64,000 nucleotides of DNA from assembly GCF_032108445.1 (NCBI RefSeq), contig NZ_CP134876.1, positions 4,526,001 through 4,590,000 of the forward strand, given 5' to 3'. Position numbers and translations under genes: made by a program. This document shows, one piece after another, positions 45,885 to 60,913 of this stretch (position 1 is the stretch's first letter; each line of letters opens with the position of its first letter). The notes beneath the pieces are model-generated. The model was not told the DNA's origin. It did no database searches and worked only from the letters and a program-made list of their open reading frames with translations. The stretch comes from Micromonospora halotolerans (GTDB lineage: Bacteria; Actinomycetota; Actinomycetes; Mycobacteriales; Micromonosporaceae).

Positions 45885-46538
45885 ATGCGTACCAACACCA
45901 TGCTGCGGAACACCGTCCTGACCGCTGCCGGCTTCGCCGCCACCGCCGGTGGAATCGCCGGCCCCGCGATCGCCGCCCACGCCGCCCCGGCCGAGAAGAC
46001 CACCCAGGTCAGCACCGACCGCAAGGGCCACGGCGAGCGCGAGCTGAACGTCCGCTACGAAGCCCAGCCCAACTTCTACTACTGCGGCCCCGCCGCCGCC
46101 CGTAACGCCATCAGCGTGCTCGGCAAGAACATCGACGTCGACGCCATGGCCAAGGAGATGGGCACCACCGAGAACGGCACCAACAGCATCAACGACATCA
46201 CCCCGGTGCTGAACAAGGAGACCGGCAAGCACTACCGGTCGGTGGAGATCCGCGACGGTAAGGCCGACGACAAGCAGACCGACACCCTGCGCGCCGACAT
46301 CGTGCGCACCGTCGACGACGGCCGCGCCGTGGTCGCCAACATCGCCGGCACCACCACCGACACCGACGGCAACACCCACTCCTTCGAAGGCGGCCACTAC
46401 ATCAGCGTCGTCGGCTACCACGACAACGGCCACACCGTCACCATCGCCGACAGCGCCAACCCGAACATGGCCTCCTACCGCATCACCGTCGACAACCTCG
46501 CCGACTGGATCGCCACCCGCGGCTACAGCGCCTCCTGA
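45885..46538 (+). CDS. Secreted C39-like cysteine peptidase-fold protein
   Basis: 217 residues. A Sec signal peptide (basic start, hydrophobic core VLTAAGFAATAGGIAGPAIA, cleavage likely after AHA). The mature part has a papain-like Peptidase_C39_2 fold: Cys in NFYYCGPAAARNAISVLG, His in EGGHYISVVGY, Asp/Asn in TIADSANPN. The substrate is unknown; related secreted proteins are common in actinomycetes. Codon choice is very strongly C-ending even for this genome, suggesting high expression. ATG 45885 with GGAAGG about 13 nt upstream. It is preceded by the six-fold promoter-like array and followed by a strong terminator. Confidence 0.85.
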   Translation: MRTNTMLRNTVLTAAGFAATAGGIAGPAIAAHAAPAEKTTQVSTDRKGHGERELNVRYEAQPNFYYCGPAAARNAISVLGKNIDVDAMAKEMGTTENGTNSINDITPVLNKETGKHYRSVEIRDGKADDKQTDTLRADIVRTVDDGRAVVANIAGTTTDTDGNTHSFEGGHYISVVGYHDNGHTVTIADSANPNMASYRITVDNLADWIATRGYSAS

Positions 46539-46565
46539 CCGGCTATCCGCTGACAGGAGCGAGCA

Positions 46566-46600
46566 CGAAGGGCCGGCCCCCACAAGGGGCCGGCCCTTCG
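46566..46600. terminator. Bidirectional terminator, C39 gene / recQ
   Basis: Perfect 15-bp stem CGAAGGGCCGGCCCC / GGGGCCGGCCCTTCG (46566-46580, 46586-46600) with a 5-nt loop, between convergent stops at 46538 and 46621. Confidence 0.9.
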
Positions 46601-46620
46601 TCGTGTCTGCGGACCGGGTC

Positions 46621-48462
<1,842 letters not shown>

Positions 48463-48626
48463 CCGCGCAGTCTACGAGCGCCCGCCGACACCGCCCCGCC
48501 CCGAACGGGGGTGTGGCGGTAACCGAACGCGGCGACCGGGCCTCCGCACGCGGCAACCGGGCCTCGACCGGGCGGCGGCCGGACCTTGACAAAACGGACA
48601 AGCGCCTGTTCCGGTCGTCACCCCGT

Positions 48627-48658
48627 GGAATCCCGGGCGGGGTCGGAGCCGTTAGAGT
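48627..48658 (+). promoter_or_regulatory. Candidate promoter of the rapZ operon
   Basis: GGAAT (48627-48631) and GTT (48651-48653) are 19 nt apart, the same ECF-like pattern as the 45.4 kb array. The overlapping TAGAGT (48653-48658) is also a good principal-sigma -10, so either or both forms may act. Confidence 0.45.
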
Positions 48659-48714
48659 CGCTGACTGACCAACGTGCGGCCGACCGGCCGCGGCGCCACG
48701 GCTGGGGGTAGCGG

Positions 48715-49653
48715 GTGAGCGAGGCGCGGACGACGGGAGACCTGGTGCCGACCAACGCGGAGACAGCTCTCGGGCGGCCGGCGCCGGCCGAGGCGGAGAC
48801 CACCCTGGTGGTGGTGACCGGCCTGTCCGGCGGTGGCCGCAGCACGGTGGCCCGGGCGTTGGAGAACGTCGGCTACTACGTGGTGGACAACCTGCCCCAG
48901 GCGCTGATGCTGGACATGGCCGAGCTGGCCTTCAAGGCCGGCGGGGCGGCCCGGCGTACGGCGATGGTGCTGGACGTCCGCTCCCGGGCCTTCTCCACCG
49001 ACCTGGCCGGGGCGATCCGGGAGCTGCGCGAGCGCGGCTTCCAGCCCCGGGTGGTCTTCGTCGACGCCGACGACGAGGTGCTGATCCGCCGCTTCGAGAG
49101 CGTCCGCCGCTCGCACCCGCTGCAGGGTGACGGCCGGCTGGCCGACGGGATCGCCGTCGAGCGGGCGCTGCTGGAGGAGGCCCGCGACCAGGCCGACGTG
49201 ATCATCGACACCAGCCACCTGAACGTGAACCAGCTCCGCCGCCGGGTCGAGGAGCTGTTCGGCGGGGAGGACTCCCGCCGGCTGCGGATCACCGTGCTCT
49301 CCTTCGGCTTCAAGTACGGCCTCCCGCCGGACGCCGACTTCGTGATGGACGCCCGGTTCCTGCCGAACCCCTACTGGGTGCCGGAGCTGCGCGAGCACAC
49401 CGGGCGCGAGGAGGCGGTCAGCGCGTACGTGCTGGGCCAGGAGGGCGCGGACGCCTTCGTGGCCGGGTACGCGGACCTGGTCAACGCCACCACCGCCGGT
49501 TTCGAGCGGGAGGGCAAGCGCTACCTGACCGTGGCCGTGGGCTGCACCGGTGGCAAGCACCGCAGCGTGGCGATCGCCGAGGAGCTGGCCGCCCGGCTGC
49601 GCCGCTCCGGCATCGCCGCCAACCCCCAGCACCGGGACCTGGGGCGGGAATGA
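48715..49653 (+). CDS. rapZ: RNase adapter / nucleotide-binding protein RapZ
   Basis: 312 residues. P-loop domain with TGLSGGGRSTVARALENVGY near residue 34, then VVDNLPQALM and FVDADDEVLIRRF. The C-terminal domain has FGFKYGLPPDADFVMDARFL, NPYWVPELREHTG and the CTGGKHRSVAIAEELAARLR signature. In E. coli RapZ senses glucosamine-6-P and guides RNase E; in actinobacteria the role is less clear. The Walker A lysine is Arg (GGGRST), a form I believe is common in actinobacterial members. GTG 48715. It overlaps yvcK by 4 bp in the conserved rapZ-yvcK-whiA order. Confidence 0.93.
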   Translation: MSEARTTGDLVPTNAETALGRPAPAEAETTLVVVTGLSGGGRSTVARALENVGYYVVDNLPQALMLDMAELAFKAGGAARRTAMVLDVRSRAFSTDLAGAIRELRERGFQPRVVFVDADDEVLIRRFESVRRSHPLQGDGRLADGIAVERALLEEARDQADVIIDTSHLNVNQLRRRVEELFGGEDSRRLRITVLSFGFKYGLPPDADFVMDARFLPNPYWVPELREHTGREEAVSAYVLGQEGADAFVAGYADLVNATTAGFEREGKRYLTVAVGCTGGKHRSVAIAEELAARLRRSGIAANPQHRDLGRE

Positions 49654-50627
49654 ACCCGACGAGGGTGGTCGCCTTCGGCGGCGGGCACGGGCTGTCGGCG
49701 TCGCTGCGGGCGCTGCGGCACTGCGTACCCGGACTGGATCTGGACATCACCGCGGTGGTCACGGTCGGCGACGACGGCGGCTCCAGCGGGCGGCTGCGCG
49801 CGGAGCGCGGCGGCCTCCCGCCGGGCGACCTGCGACAGGCGCTCGTGGCCCTGGCCGGCGACCACCCGGCCACCCGGCGCAGCGCGGCGCTGTTCCAGCA
49901 CCGCTTCGCCGCGGCCGGGGGCGGGCCCGACGGTGCCGATTCGCTCGCCGGCCACGCGGTCGGCAACCTGCTGCTGCACGGGCTGACCGAGCTGCTCGGC
50001 GACCCGGTGGTGGCGCTCGACCACGCGGGCGCGATGCTCGGCGCGGTCGGCCGGGTGCTGCCGATGTCCCGGCAGCCGGTGGGCATCGAGGCCCAGGTAC
50101 GCGGCGCCGACCCGGACCGCCCGGACGAGGTCCGCACGGTGCGCGGCCAGCACCAGGTGGCGGTCACCGCCGGCACGGTCGAGTCGCTGCGGCTCACTCC
50201 GGCCGCGCCGGCCGCCTGCGCCGAGGCGGTGACCGCGGTGCGCGCCGCCGACTGGTTGATCTTCGGGCCGGGCAGCTGGTACACCAGCGTGCTGCCGCAC
50301 CTGCTGGTGCCCGGCCTGGCCGACGCGATCGTCTCCAGCCCGGCCCGTCGGCTGGTGACCCTCAACCTGGTGGCGGAGAAGGAGACCCTCGGCCTCTCCC
50401 TGCCCGACCATCTGGACACACTCCGGCGCTATCTGCCCGAGTTGAAGGTGGACATGGTGCTGGCGGATTCCACGGCGGTGGGTGATCCCGTGGCGGTCGA
50501 ACGTGCGGCAGAATCGCTGGGTGCCCGGCTGGTCCTCGCTCCCGTCGCCGTCACCGACGGCACGCCCCGTCATGATCCGGCCGCCCTGGGCGCCGCGTTG
50601 GTGCCTGTCCTGGGCGCCGATCGTTAG
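49650..50627 (+). CDS. yvcK: YvcK/GlmR-family UDP-GlcNAc-binding regulator
   Basis: 325 residues. CofD-like Rossmann fold beginning VVAFGGGHGLSASLRALRHC, then TAVVTVGDDGGSSGRLRAER and GLPPGDLRQALVALAG. GNLLLHGLTELLGD and FGPGSWYTSVLPHLLVPGLA follow, all hallmarks of YvcK. In Firmicutes and mycobacteria it binds UDP-sugars and directs carbon into peptidoglycan precursors. ATGA overlap with rapZ; whiA follows after 57 bp. Placement just upstream of gap-pgk-tpiA suits a carbon-partition role (inference). Confidence 0.93.
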   Translation: MNPTRVVAFGGGHGLSASLRALRHCVPGLDLDITAVVTVGDDGGSSGRLRAERGGLPPGDLRQALVALAGDHPATRRSAALFQHRFAAAGGGPDGADSLAGHAVGNLLLHGLTELLGDPVVALDHAGAMLGAVGRVLPMSRQPVGIEAQVRGADPDRPDEVRTVRGQHQVAVTAGTVESLRLTPAAPAACAEAVTAVRAADWLIFGPGSWYTSVLPHLLVPGLADAIVSSPARRLVTLNLVAEKETLGLSLPDHLDTLRRYLPELKVDMVLADSTAVGDPVAVERAAESLGARLVLAPVAVTDGTPRHDPAALGAALVPVLGADR

Positions 50628-50684
50628 ACACGTACGTAATCACCGGCGACACGCCGGAACCCGGTCCGTGAGGGGGCGCGCAAC

Positions 50685-54128
<3,444 letters not shown>

Positions 54129-54920
54129 ATGGCGAGCACCACCCGCCGGCCGCTGATGGCCGGCAACTGGAAGATGAATTTGAACCACCTCGAGGCCAAC
54201 CTGCTGGTGCAGAAGCTGGCCGCGAGCCTCAACGAGAAGCAGCTCACCGAGGTCGAGACGGTGGTCCTGCCGCCCTTCACCGACCTGCGCACCGTGCAGA
54301 CCGCGGTGGACGGCGACAAGCTCCTGATCGGCTACGGCGCACAGGACCTGTCGCCGTTCCAGTCGGGCGCGTACACCGGGGACATCTCCGGGCCGATGTT
54401 GGCCAAGCTGGGGTGCACCTACGTGGTGGTCGGCCACTCCGAGCGGCGGCAGTACCACCACGAGGACGACGCCCTGGTCAACGCCAAGGTGGCCGCCGCG
54501 CTGGCGAACGGGCTCACCCCGATCCTCTGCATCGGCGAGGGGCTGGAGATCCGCGAGCAGCTCCGGCACGTGCCGCACTGCTGCGACCAGCTGGACGCCG
54601 CGCTGAACGGGCTCACGGCGGAGCAGGTCACCAAGGTGGTCGTGGCGTACGAGCCGGTCTGGGCGATCGGCACCGGCAAGACGGCGACCCCGGAGGACGC
54701 CCAGGAGGTGTGCGGGGAGGTGCGCAAGCGCCTGGTGGAGACCTTCGGCCAGGACACCGCGGACCAGGTCCGGATCCTCTACGGCGGGTCGGTGAAGTCG
54801 TCGAACGTGGCGGCGACCATGGCCCAGCCGGACGTGGACGGGGCCCTGGTCGGGGGCGCCAGCCTGGACGCCGAGGAATTCGCGCAGATCTGCCGGTTCC
54901 CGGAGCACATCGCCCGCTGA
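54129..54920 (+). CDS. tpiA: Triosephosphate isomerase
   Basis: 263 residues. Interconverts DHAP and glyceraldehyde-3-P. Catalytic Lys in [10 protein letters not shown] near residue 15, His in [17 protein letters not shown] near 100, Glu in [20 protein letters not shown] near 175. The phosphate-binding loops are [11 protein letters not shown] and [15 protein letters not shown]. Directly abuts pgk. Confidence 0.97.
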   Translation: MASTTRRPLMAGNWKMNLNHLEANLLVQKLAASLNEKQLTEVETVVLPPFTDLRTVQTAVDGDKLLIGYGAQDLSPFQSGAYTGDISGPMLAKLGCTYVVVGHSERRQYHHEDDALVNAKVAAALANGLTPILCIGEGLEIREQLRHVPHCCDQLDAALNGLTAEQVTKVVVAYEPVWAIGTGKTATPEDAQEVCGEVRKRLVETFGQDTADQVRILYGGSVKSSNVAATMAQPDVDGALVGGASLDAEEFAQICRFPEHIAR

Positions 54921-55015
54921 TCGCTCGCTATCCTTGACGCTGCCCGCCCACCGGTCGGTGCCGCTGTGCCCGTCAGGACCGGGCAGTGATCGCAACGAGA
55001 GGATTGACCCCCGCC

Positions 55016-55276
55016 ATGCCGATCTGGTTCGCCTACACGATGATCACGTTGCTGGTCATCACGAGCATCCTGCTCACCCTGCTGATCCTCCTGCACCGCG
55101 GTAAGGGCGGCGGGTTGTCGAGCATGTTCGGCGGCGGCGTCAGCTCCAGCCTGGCCGGTTCCTCCGTGGCCGAGAAGAACCTCGACCGCTACACGGTTCT
55201 GGTGGGGATCATCTGGTTCGCGTGCATCGTCGGGATCGGGCTCTGGCTCCGGCTCCAGACGGGCAGCGGCGCCTGA
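55016..55276 (+). CDS. secG: Preprotein translocase subunit SecG
   Basis: 86 residues, two membrane helices: AYTMITLLVITSILLTLLIL and TVLVGIIWFACIVGIGLWLR. Between them is the conserved cytosolic loop HRGKGGGLSSMFGGGVSSSL. It assists SecYEG export. ATG 55016. It is the last gene of the glycolytic operon, as commonly seen, and is followed by a strong intrinsic terminator. Confidence 0.94.
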   Translation: MPIWFAYTMITLLVITSILLTLLILLHRGKGGGLSSMFGGGVSSSLAGSSVAEKNLDRYTVLVGIIWFACIVGIGLWLRLQTGSGA

Positions 55277-55294
55277 GCGAGCGCTCCGAGTCGT

Positions 55295-55335
55295 ACAATC
55301 TGCGCGCGGTCCGTAACGGGCCGCGCGCAGATTGT
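55295..55335 (+). terminator. Intrinsic terminator after secG
   Basis: 15-bp stem ACAATCTGCGCGCGG / CCGCGCGCAGATTGT (55295-55309, 55321-55335), with inner CC/GG pairs, followed by TTTCT. One of the few hairpins here with a T-tract. Confidence 0.9.
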
Positions 55336-55404
55336 TTCTCCGCGCGTCGCCCGCCGCCCACCCCCGAAGGCGGCGGTCCCCTCCGACGACAGGAGCGACC
55401 AGCC

Positions 55405-55749
55405 GTGTCCAGTGGCAACGTCATCCGCGGCACCCGGATCGGGTCCGCCCCCGAGCGGTTCGAGCAGCGCATCGAGCCGGCGCCCCGCCGGCCCGTCACC
55501 TACTGGTGCGCGAACGACCACCGCGTCCGGTTCCTCATCGCCGCCGAGGCGGAAGCCCCGGAGACCTGGGACTGCCCGCGGTGCGGGGAGCCGGCCGGCC
55601 CCGACCGGGGCAACCCGCCCGGCCCGGCCCGGCCCGAGCCCTACAAGACCCACCTGGCGTACGTGCAGGAGCGGCGCACCCCGGAGCAGGGTGAGGCGCT
55701 GCTCGCCGAGGCCCTGGAGACGCTGCGCAGGCGGCGCGGCGGGGCCTGA
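55405..55749 (+). CDS. rbpA: RNA polymerase-binding protein RbpA
   Basis: 114 residues. Actinobacteria-specific activator that stabilises the RNAP-sigmaA open complex. Basic N-terminal tail and linker (SSGNVIRGTRIGSAPERFEQ), core domain with WCANDHRVRFLIAAEAEAPE and WDCPRCGEPAG (four cysteine/histidine-type positions), C-terminal sigma-interaction domain YKTHLAYVQERRTPEQGEAL. GTG 55405 with AGGAG 9 nt upstream. Own transcription unit after the secG terminator. Confidence 0.94.
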   Translation: MSSGNVIRGTRIGSAPERFEQRIEPAPRRPVTYWCANDHRVRFLIAAEAEAPETWDCPRCGEPAGPDRGNPPGPARPEPYKTHLAYVQERRTPEQGEALLAEALETLRRRRGGA

Positions 55750-55756
55750 GCACGCG

Positions 55757-55786
55757 GGAGCCCCGACCCGCCCGGGCCGGGGCTCC
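55757..55786. terminator. Bidirectional terminator, rbpA / pgl
   Basis: GGAGCCCCG (55757-55765) pairs with CGGGGCTCC (55778-55786), between convergent stops at 55749 and 55795. Confidence 0.85.
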
Positions 55787-55794
55787 GCCGTCGT

Positions 55795-56565
55795 TCAGCG
55801 CAGGCTGCGCAGCCGGGGCGGCACGTTCGCCGCCGCGGAGCGGTCCAGCAGCCACAGCGTCCGGGACACCCCGCGCACGCCGGCCGCCGGCAGCTGCACC
55901 GGCCCGGCCCCGGCCAGGGCCATCCCGACCGCGCGGGCCTTGTCCGCCCCGGCGGCCACCAGCCAGACCTCCTCGGCCGTGTTGATCGTCGGAAGGGTCA
56001 GCGTGGTCCGCACCGGCGGCGGCTTGGGGCTGCCGCGTACGGCGCTGACCGGGCGGTTGTCGTGGTGCACCGGGTGCTCTGGGAAGACCGAGGCGACGTG
56101 CCCGTCCTCGCCGACGCCGAGCATCAGCACGTCGAAGTGGGGGAGGGCGGCGGTCCCCGGCCGGGCGGCCCGGGCCAGTTCCTGCGCGTATCCGGCGGCG
56201 GCCGCCTCCGGGTCGTTGCCGGCCGGCCCGTCGGAGGCCGGCATAGGGTGGATGCGGGCCGGGTCCAGCGGGACCACGTCCAGCAGCGCCGCCCGGGCCT
56301 GGGTCTCGTTGCGCTCCGGGTCGCCGGCGGGCAGGAACCGCTCGTCACCCCACCAGACGTCGACGCGGGACCAGTCGACGGCGTCCCGCGCCGGCAGCTG
56401 CGCCACCGCCCGGTACACCGCCGCGGCGATCCGCCCGCCGGTCAGCACCACCGACGCCTGGCCGCGCTCGGCCTGCGCGTCGAGCAGCTTCACCACCAAC
56501 CGGGCCGCCACCGCCTGCGCCAGCAGGTCGGGGTCGGCGTGTACGGCGACACTCGCCTCACTCAT
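55795..56565 (-). CDS. pgl: 6-phosphogluconolactonase
   Basis: 256 residues, DevB/Pgl type. Second step of the oxidative pentose phosphate path. Motifs: VVLTGGRIAAAVYRAVAQL, RVDVWWGDERFLPAGDPERN near residue 75 and FDVLMLGVGEDGHVASVFPE near 148. Last gene of the tkt-tal-pgi-zwf-opcA-pgl block, 78 bp after opcA. Confidence 0.95.
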   Translation of the reverse strand: MSEASVAVHADPDLLAQAVAARLVVKLLDAQAERGQASVVLTGGRIAAAVYRAVAQLPARDAVDWSRVDVWWGDERFLPAGDPERNETQARAALLDVVPLDPARIHPMPASDGPAGNDPEAAAAGYAQELARAARPGTAALPHFDVLMLGVGEDGHVASVFPEHPVHHDNRPVSAVRGSPKPPPVRTTLTLPTINTAEEVWLVAAGADKARAVGMALAGAGPVQLPAAGVRGVSRTLWLLDRSAAANVPPRLRSLR

Positions 56566-56643
56566 CCGTCGTGCCTTCGTCCTCCGACCGCCCCGCGGCG
56601 GTCACCTGTGCTGTCCGGCCGCCGCGCGGCCCGTCTGTGCCGC

Positions 56644-57660
56644 TCACTCGTGGGCGGTCGCGCCGGCGTGTGCGGTGACCCCCGCCTCGGCCCGCTGGGC
56701 GGTCGCCGGATCCTTCCACACGTGCACCCGATGGGCGGGCCGCTGGTCGAGCGCGGTGAGCCCGGCGGTCGCACCGAGCGCCTCGGCGTAGACCTGGTCC
56801 GCGTCGAGCCGGCGCAGCTCCTCGGCCAGCTCGTCGCCGAGCGGGCGGCGGACCAGCGGCAGCGTCCGGTCCTCCTGGCCGCTCCGCCGGAAGATGGCCA
56901 CGTTCTCGTCGCGGGTCAGCATCAGCTCGTCGCCGTTGGCGCAGCGCAGCTGCACCTCGCGCATCCGGGGGAAGTTGTCGGTGTGCTCCCAGACCGGGTC
57001 GATGCCGAGCCGGGCGGTCAGCCAGCCGCGCATGAGCGCCGCCGTCGGGTCGGTGCGCGGCGCCACCACGGTCGCCTCGGTGATCCGGGCCTGGGTGGTG
57101 TCGAACGCGCCGGCCACGAGGGTGCGCCACGGGGTGATCCGGGTCCAGGCCAGGTCGGTGTCGCCCGGGGCGTAGTCCGCGGCCCGCTGCCGCAGCGCGG
57201 CGATCGGGTCGGCGGCCTGCGCCGCGTCGGTGATCCGCCGGTCGGCCACCACACCGAGGAAGTCGGTGGCGATCTCGTCCGGCGGCTCGCCGTGCCACCA
57301 CGTCACCACCGGCACGTCCGGGACCAGCAGCGGCATCACCACCGACTCGGCGTGCAGCGCGAGCCGGCCGTACATCCGGGTCACCACCGCCTCGCACGGG
57401 CCGAGCCGGCCGCCGACGACGATCTCCGCGTCCAGCCGGTTGCGGTCCCGCTCGACGTCGGAGCGGACCACCACGAGCAGCCGGCACGGGTGGGCGGCGG
57501 CCGCGATGGTCGCCGCCGCCTCCGCCTCCCGGACGCGCTTCTCGTCGACCACCACGATCAGCGTGAGCGCCATGCCGCTGGCCACCCCGCCCGCGCTGCG
57601 CCGCTCGGCGGCGAGCGCCTTGACCACCTCGTTCCCGGTGGTGTCCCACAAGCCGATCAT
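56644..57660 (-). CDS. opcA: Glucose-6-phosphate dehydrogenase assembly protein OpcA
   Basis: 338 residues. Actinobacterial/cyanobacterial OpcA, an allosteric partner needed for full Zwf activity. N-terminal segment [20 protein letters not shown], middle [20 protein letters not shown] near residue 125, [20 protein letters not shown] near 175. ATG 57660 overlaps the zwf stop by 4 bp (ATGA), ensuring coupled synthesis of the two partners. Confidence 0.95.
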   Translation of the reverse strand: MIGLWDTTGNEVVKALAAERRSAGGVASGMALTLIVVVDEKRVREAEAAATIAAAAHPCRLLVVVRSDVERDRNRLDAEIVVGGRLGPCEAVVTRMYGRLALHAESVVMPLLVPDVPVVTWWHGEPPDEIATDFLGVVADRRITDAAQAADPIAALRQRAADYAPGDTDLAWTRITPWRTLVAGAFDTTQARITEATVVAPRTDPTAALMRGWLTARLGIDPVWEHTDNFPRMREVQLRCANGDELMLTRDENVAIFRRSGQEDRTLPLVRRPLGDELAEELRRLDADQVYAEALGATAGLTALDQRPAHRVHVWKDPATAQRAEAGVTAHAGATAHE

Positions 57661-59171
57661 GCTCTCCTCCAGGACCGGCCCTCGCGGGCCAGCATCTCGT
57701 CGGCGGCCCGGGGGCCCCACTCGCCGGCCCGGTACGGCTCCGGCTTGGTGCCCGTCCAGGCGTGCTCCAGCGGATCCACGACCTGCCAGCTCTGCTCCAC
57801 CTCGGCCGCGTCCGGGAACAGGGTCCGGTCACCGATGAGCACGTCCAGCACCAGCCGCTCGTACGCCTCGGGGCTGGACTCGGTGAACGCCTCGCCGTAC
57901 TGGAAGTCCATGGCGATGTCGCGGACCTCCATGGTCGTGCCCGGCACCTTGGAGCCGAACTTCAGCACCACGCCCTCGTCGGGCTGGACCCGGATGACGA
58001 GCTGGTTGGGGCCGAGCGACTCCATGTCCTCGGGGTTGAACGGCAGGTGCGGCGCCGTCTTGAACACGATGGCTACCTCGGTGACCCGCCGGGGCAGCCG
58101 CTTGCCGGCCCGGATGTAGAACGGCACCCCGGCCCAGCGGCGGTTCTGGATGCCCAGCTTCACGGCCACGTACGTCTCGGTGGTGGAGTCCGCCGGGACG
58201 CCCTCCTCGTCGAGGTAGCCGACGGCGCGTTCGCCGCCCACCCAGCCGGGCAGGTACTGGCCGCGGACGGTGTCCCGGGAGACGTCCTGCGGCACCGTGA
58301 TGGCCTTGAGCACCTTGAGCTTCTCGGTCCGGATCTCGTCGGCGTCGAAGCTCGTCGGCTCCTCCATGGCCACCAGGGCGAGCAGCTGGAGCAGGTGGTT
58401 CTGGAGCACGTCCCGGGCGGTGCCGACGGAGTCGTAGAAGGCGGCCCGGGTGCCGATGCCGACGTCCTCGGCCATGGTGATCTGCACCGAGTCGACGTAC
58501 TTGGAGTTCCACAGCGGCTCGAACAGGTTGTTGGCGAAGCGCAGGGCCAGGATGTTCTGGACCGTCTCCTTGCCCAGGTAGTGGTCGATGCGGAAGACGT
58601 CCTGGCTGGTGAAGACGTCGTCGACCAGGTCGTTGAGCGACTTCGCCGAGGGCAGGTCGTTGCCGAACGGCTTCTCCACCACCACGCGGCGCCAGCCGCC
58701 GGACTTGGCGTTGTCGGCCATGCCGGTGCGGGCGAGCTGCTTGAGCACCACGGGGAAGGCCGCCGGGGGGATGGAGAAGTAGAAGGCGGCGTTGCCCGGG
58801 ATGCCGTGGGTGTTCCGCAGCTCGTCGAGGGTGGCGGCGAGGTGGTCGAAGGCGGCGTCGTCGTCGAACGAGCCGCCGACGAACTTGATGTTGCCGGCGA
58901 GCCGGGCCCAGACCTCCTCCCGCCAGGGAGTACGGGCGTGCTTCTTGGCCGCGTCGTGGGCCAGCCCCTCGAAGTCGCCGTCGCCCCAGTCGCGCCGGGC
59001 GAAGCCCAGGACCACGAAACCGGGCGGCAGCAGCCCCCGGTTCGCCAGGTCGTAGACCGCCGGCAGGAGCTTCTTCTTGGCCAGGTCGCCGGTCACCCCG
59101 AAGATCACCAGAGCGCACGGCTCCGGGATCCGTGGCAGCCGGCGGTCCTGAGGATCGCGCAGCGGGTTCAT
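57657..59171 (-). CDS. zwf: Glucose-6-phosphate 1-dehydrogenase
   Basis: 504 residues. Entry step of the oxidative pentose phosphate path. NADP site [20 protein letters not shown] near residue 20; substrate/active-site motif [20 protein letters not shown] near 195; YADSVQIT-like [21 protein letters not shown]-terminal [20 protein letters not shown] is normal. ATG 59171 ([19 protein letters not shown]) has AGGAGG 5 nt upstream; longer upstream readings are not supported. Confidence 0.96.
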   Translation of the reverse strand: MNPLRDPQDRRLPRIPEPCALVIFGVTGDLAKKKLLPAVYDLANRGLLPPGFVVLGFARRDWGDGDFEGLAHDAAKKHARTPWREEVWARLAGNIKFVGGSFDDDAAFDHLAATLDELRNTHGIPGNAAFYFSIPPAAFPVVLKQLARTGMADNAKSGGWRRVVVEKPFGNDLPSAKSLNDLVDDVFTSQDVFRIDHYLGKETVQNILALRFANNLFEPLWNSKYVDSVQITMAEDVGIGTRAAFYDSVGTARDVLQNHLLQLLALVAMEEPTSFDADEIRTEKLKVLKAITVPQDVSRDTVRGQYLPGWVGGERAVGYLDEEGVPADSTTETYVAVKLGIQNRRWAGVPFYIRAGKRLPRRVTEVAIVFKTAPHLPFNPEDMESLGPNQLVIRVQPDEGVVLKFGSKVPGTTMEVRDIAMDFQYGEAFTESSPEAYERLVLDVLIGDRTLFPDAAEVEQSWQVVDPLEHAWTGTKPEPYRAGEWGPRAADEMLAREGRSWRRA

Positions 59172-59209
59172 GCCGCCTCCTCGCTCCGCCGATGTCACGT
59201 CATTCATCG

Positions 59210-60850
59210 TCACGTCAGTGTCCGTCCGGCCGCATCCAGTAGCTGGGCGACGCCCGCCGCCCGCTCGGTCAGGTGCAGGCGCAGCACCGGCCGCCCGCGA
59301 CCGGCGAGGGCCCGCCGGTCGCCGGCGGCCTGGGCCGCCTGAAGGTCTCCGAAGGTGTAGGGGTGGCCGGGCACCGGCAGGTCGTCGGTGACCGCGCCGG
59401 TCACCTGAAGGTGGCTGCCGGCCCGCGGGCCGCCCCTGTGGTACTGCCCGGTGGAGTGCAGGGAACGCGGCCCCCACCCGAAGGTGACCGGGCGCGCCGT
59501 CGCCCGCGCCAGCAGCGGGCGCAGCCCGGCCACCGCCGCGTCGCCCCGCCGGTCGAGGTAGGCGGTCACCGCCAGGTAGCCGTCGTCGCCCAGCCCGGCG
59601 AGCAGCCAGGCCAGCGCACCGGCCAGGTCGGCGGGGGCACCGGCCGGGGCGTACACCTCGATGGCGCCCTCGGTGGCCGAGGGCGACTCCGCCGGCGGGC
59701 CGGCGGCGAGCAGCCGCGCGGTGTGCTCGGTGCTCTCGGCGACGTCCGGCTGGCCGAACGGGTCGACGTCGAGCACGGCGGCGGCGAGCGCGGTGGCGTA
59801 CTCCCAGGTGAGGAACTGGGCGCCGAGCGGACCGTTGACCGCGAGGTCGGCGGGGCCGGGCGCGACGCCCGGGCCCAGGGCGCCGCCGTAGCCCACGGTC
59901 AGCACGCCGGGGCCGGTGGCGCCGGGGGCGTCCGGGGACTCCACCACGACCGGGAGGATGCCCTGGCCGGCCTTGCCGGTGGACTCGGCGAGCAGTTGCT
60001 CGGCCCAGTCGCCCAGCCCGTCGAGCCCGGTGCCGTCGGACACCAGCGCGACGGTGTCCCGGCCGGTGGTGGCCGCCGCGGCGAGCGCCGCCCCGAGGGC
60101 CAGGCCGGGGTTGTCCCGGTCCCGGTCGAGCGCGCCGGCGAGGGCGTCGGCGTCGTCCAGCAGGTCGGCGACCGGCGCCCCGGCCAGCGCGGCGGGAACC
60201 AGCCCGAACGCGGTGAGCGCCGAGTACCGGGCGCCCACCTCCGGGTCGGACTGGATGACCACCACGCCCAGCTCGTCGGCGACCGCCTCCAGCGGGGAGC
60301 CGGGGTCGGTGACCACCACGAAGTGCCGGGCGGCCTCCGCGTCGGTCAGCCCGGCGTCCAGGAACGCCTGCCAGTACGCCCGCCGGATGCTGTCGGTCTC
60401 GACCGTGGCCCCGGACCTGCCGGCGACCACCACGACGGTGCGGTCCAGCCGGTCGGCCAGGGCCGCGCGGACCTCGCCGGGATCGGTGCCGTCCAGCACG
60501 GTCAGCGGCCGCCCGAGGGTCCGGGCGATCACCTCCGGGGCGAGCGAGGAGCCGGCCGACCCGGCCAGCACCACGTGGTCCAGGTCGGCCAGCTCCTCGG
60601 TCAGCTCGGCGAGCTGGGGGAGCAGCTCCCGGGCGCGCGCGTGGGTGTCCAGCCAGCCCAGCGCCGTCCGGGCCGTCGCCTCGGCGGCCGGCCCCCAGAG
60701 GGTCGGGTCCTTGGCGGCGAGCCGGGCGGGGAGGTCCGCGGCGACCAGCGCGGCCCGCACGGACGCGGGCGCGGACCCGTCGACCGCGTCCGCGCCGTGC
60801 ACGGCCAGCCCGGCGGCGATGTCCGCCCGGCCGGCCAGCAGGTCGCTCAC
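59210..60850 (-). CDS. pgi: Glucose-6-phosphate isomerase
   Basis: 546 residues. SIS-fold sugar isomerase of the actinobacterial Pgi group, clearly shorter in conserved motifs than E. coli Pgi. [20 protein letters not shown] near residue 95 (sugar-phosphate loop), [20 protein letters not shown] near 138, [14 protein letters not shown] near 175, and the C-terminal [20 protein letters not shown] with the catalytic His region. The cluster with zwf and tal supports a G6P/F6P role over other SIS activities. GTG start at 60850. Confidence 0.92.
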   Translation of the reverse strand: MSDLLAGRADIAAGLAVHGADAVDGSAPASVRAALVAADLPARLAAKDPTLWGPAAEATARTALGWLDTHARARELLPQLAELTEELADLDHVVLAGSAGSSLAPEVIARTLGRPLTVLDGTDPGEVRAALADRLDRTVVVVAGRSGATVETDSIRRAYWQAFLDAGLTDAEAARHFVVVTDPGSPLEAVADELGVVVIQSDPEVGARYSALTAFGLVPAALAGAPVADLLDDADALAGALDRDRDNPGLALGAALAAAATTGRDTVALVSDGTGLDGLGDWAEQLLAESTGKAGQGILPVVVESPDAPGATGPGVLTVGYGGALGPGVAPGPADLAVNGPLGAQFLTWEYATALAAAVLDVDPFGQPDVAESTEHTARLLAAGPPAESPSATEGAIEVYAPAGAPADLAGALAWLLAGLGDDGYLAVTAYLDRRGDAAVAGLRPLLARATARPVTFGWGPRSLHSTGQYHRGGPRAGSHLQVTGAVTDDLPVPGHPYTFGDLQAAQAAGDRRALAGRGRPVLRLHLTERAAGVAQLLDAAGRTLT

Positions 60851-60913
60851 CTCACCACCCCGTCCTCGTGGCGTGGCGCGTCCCGGGTCCCGGGACGCGT
60901 CCGGCGCCGTCCG

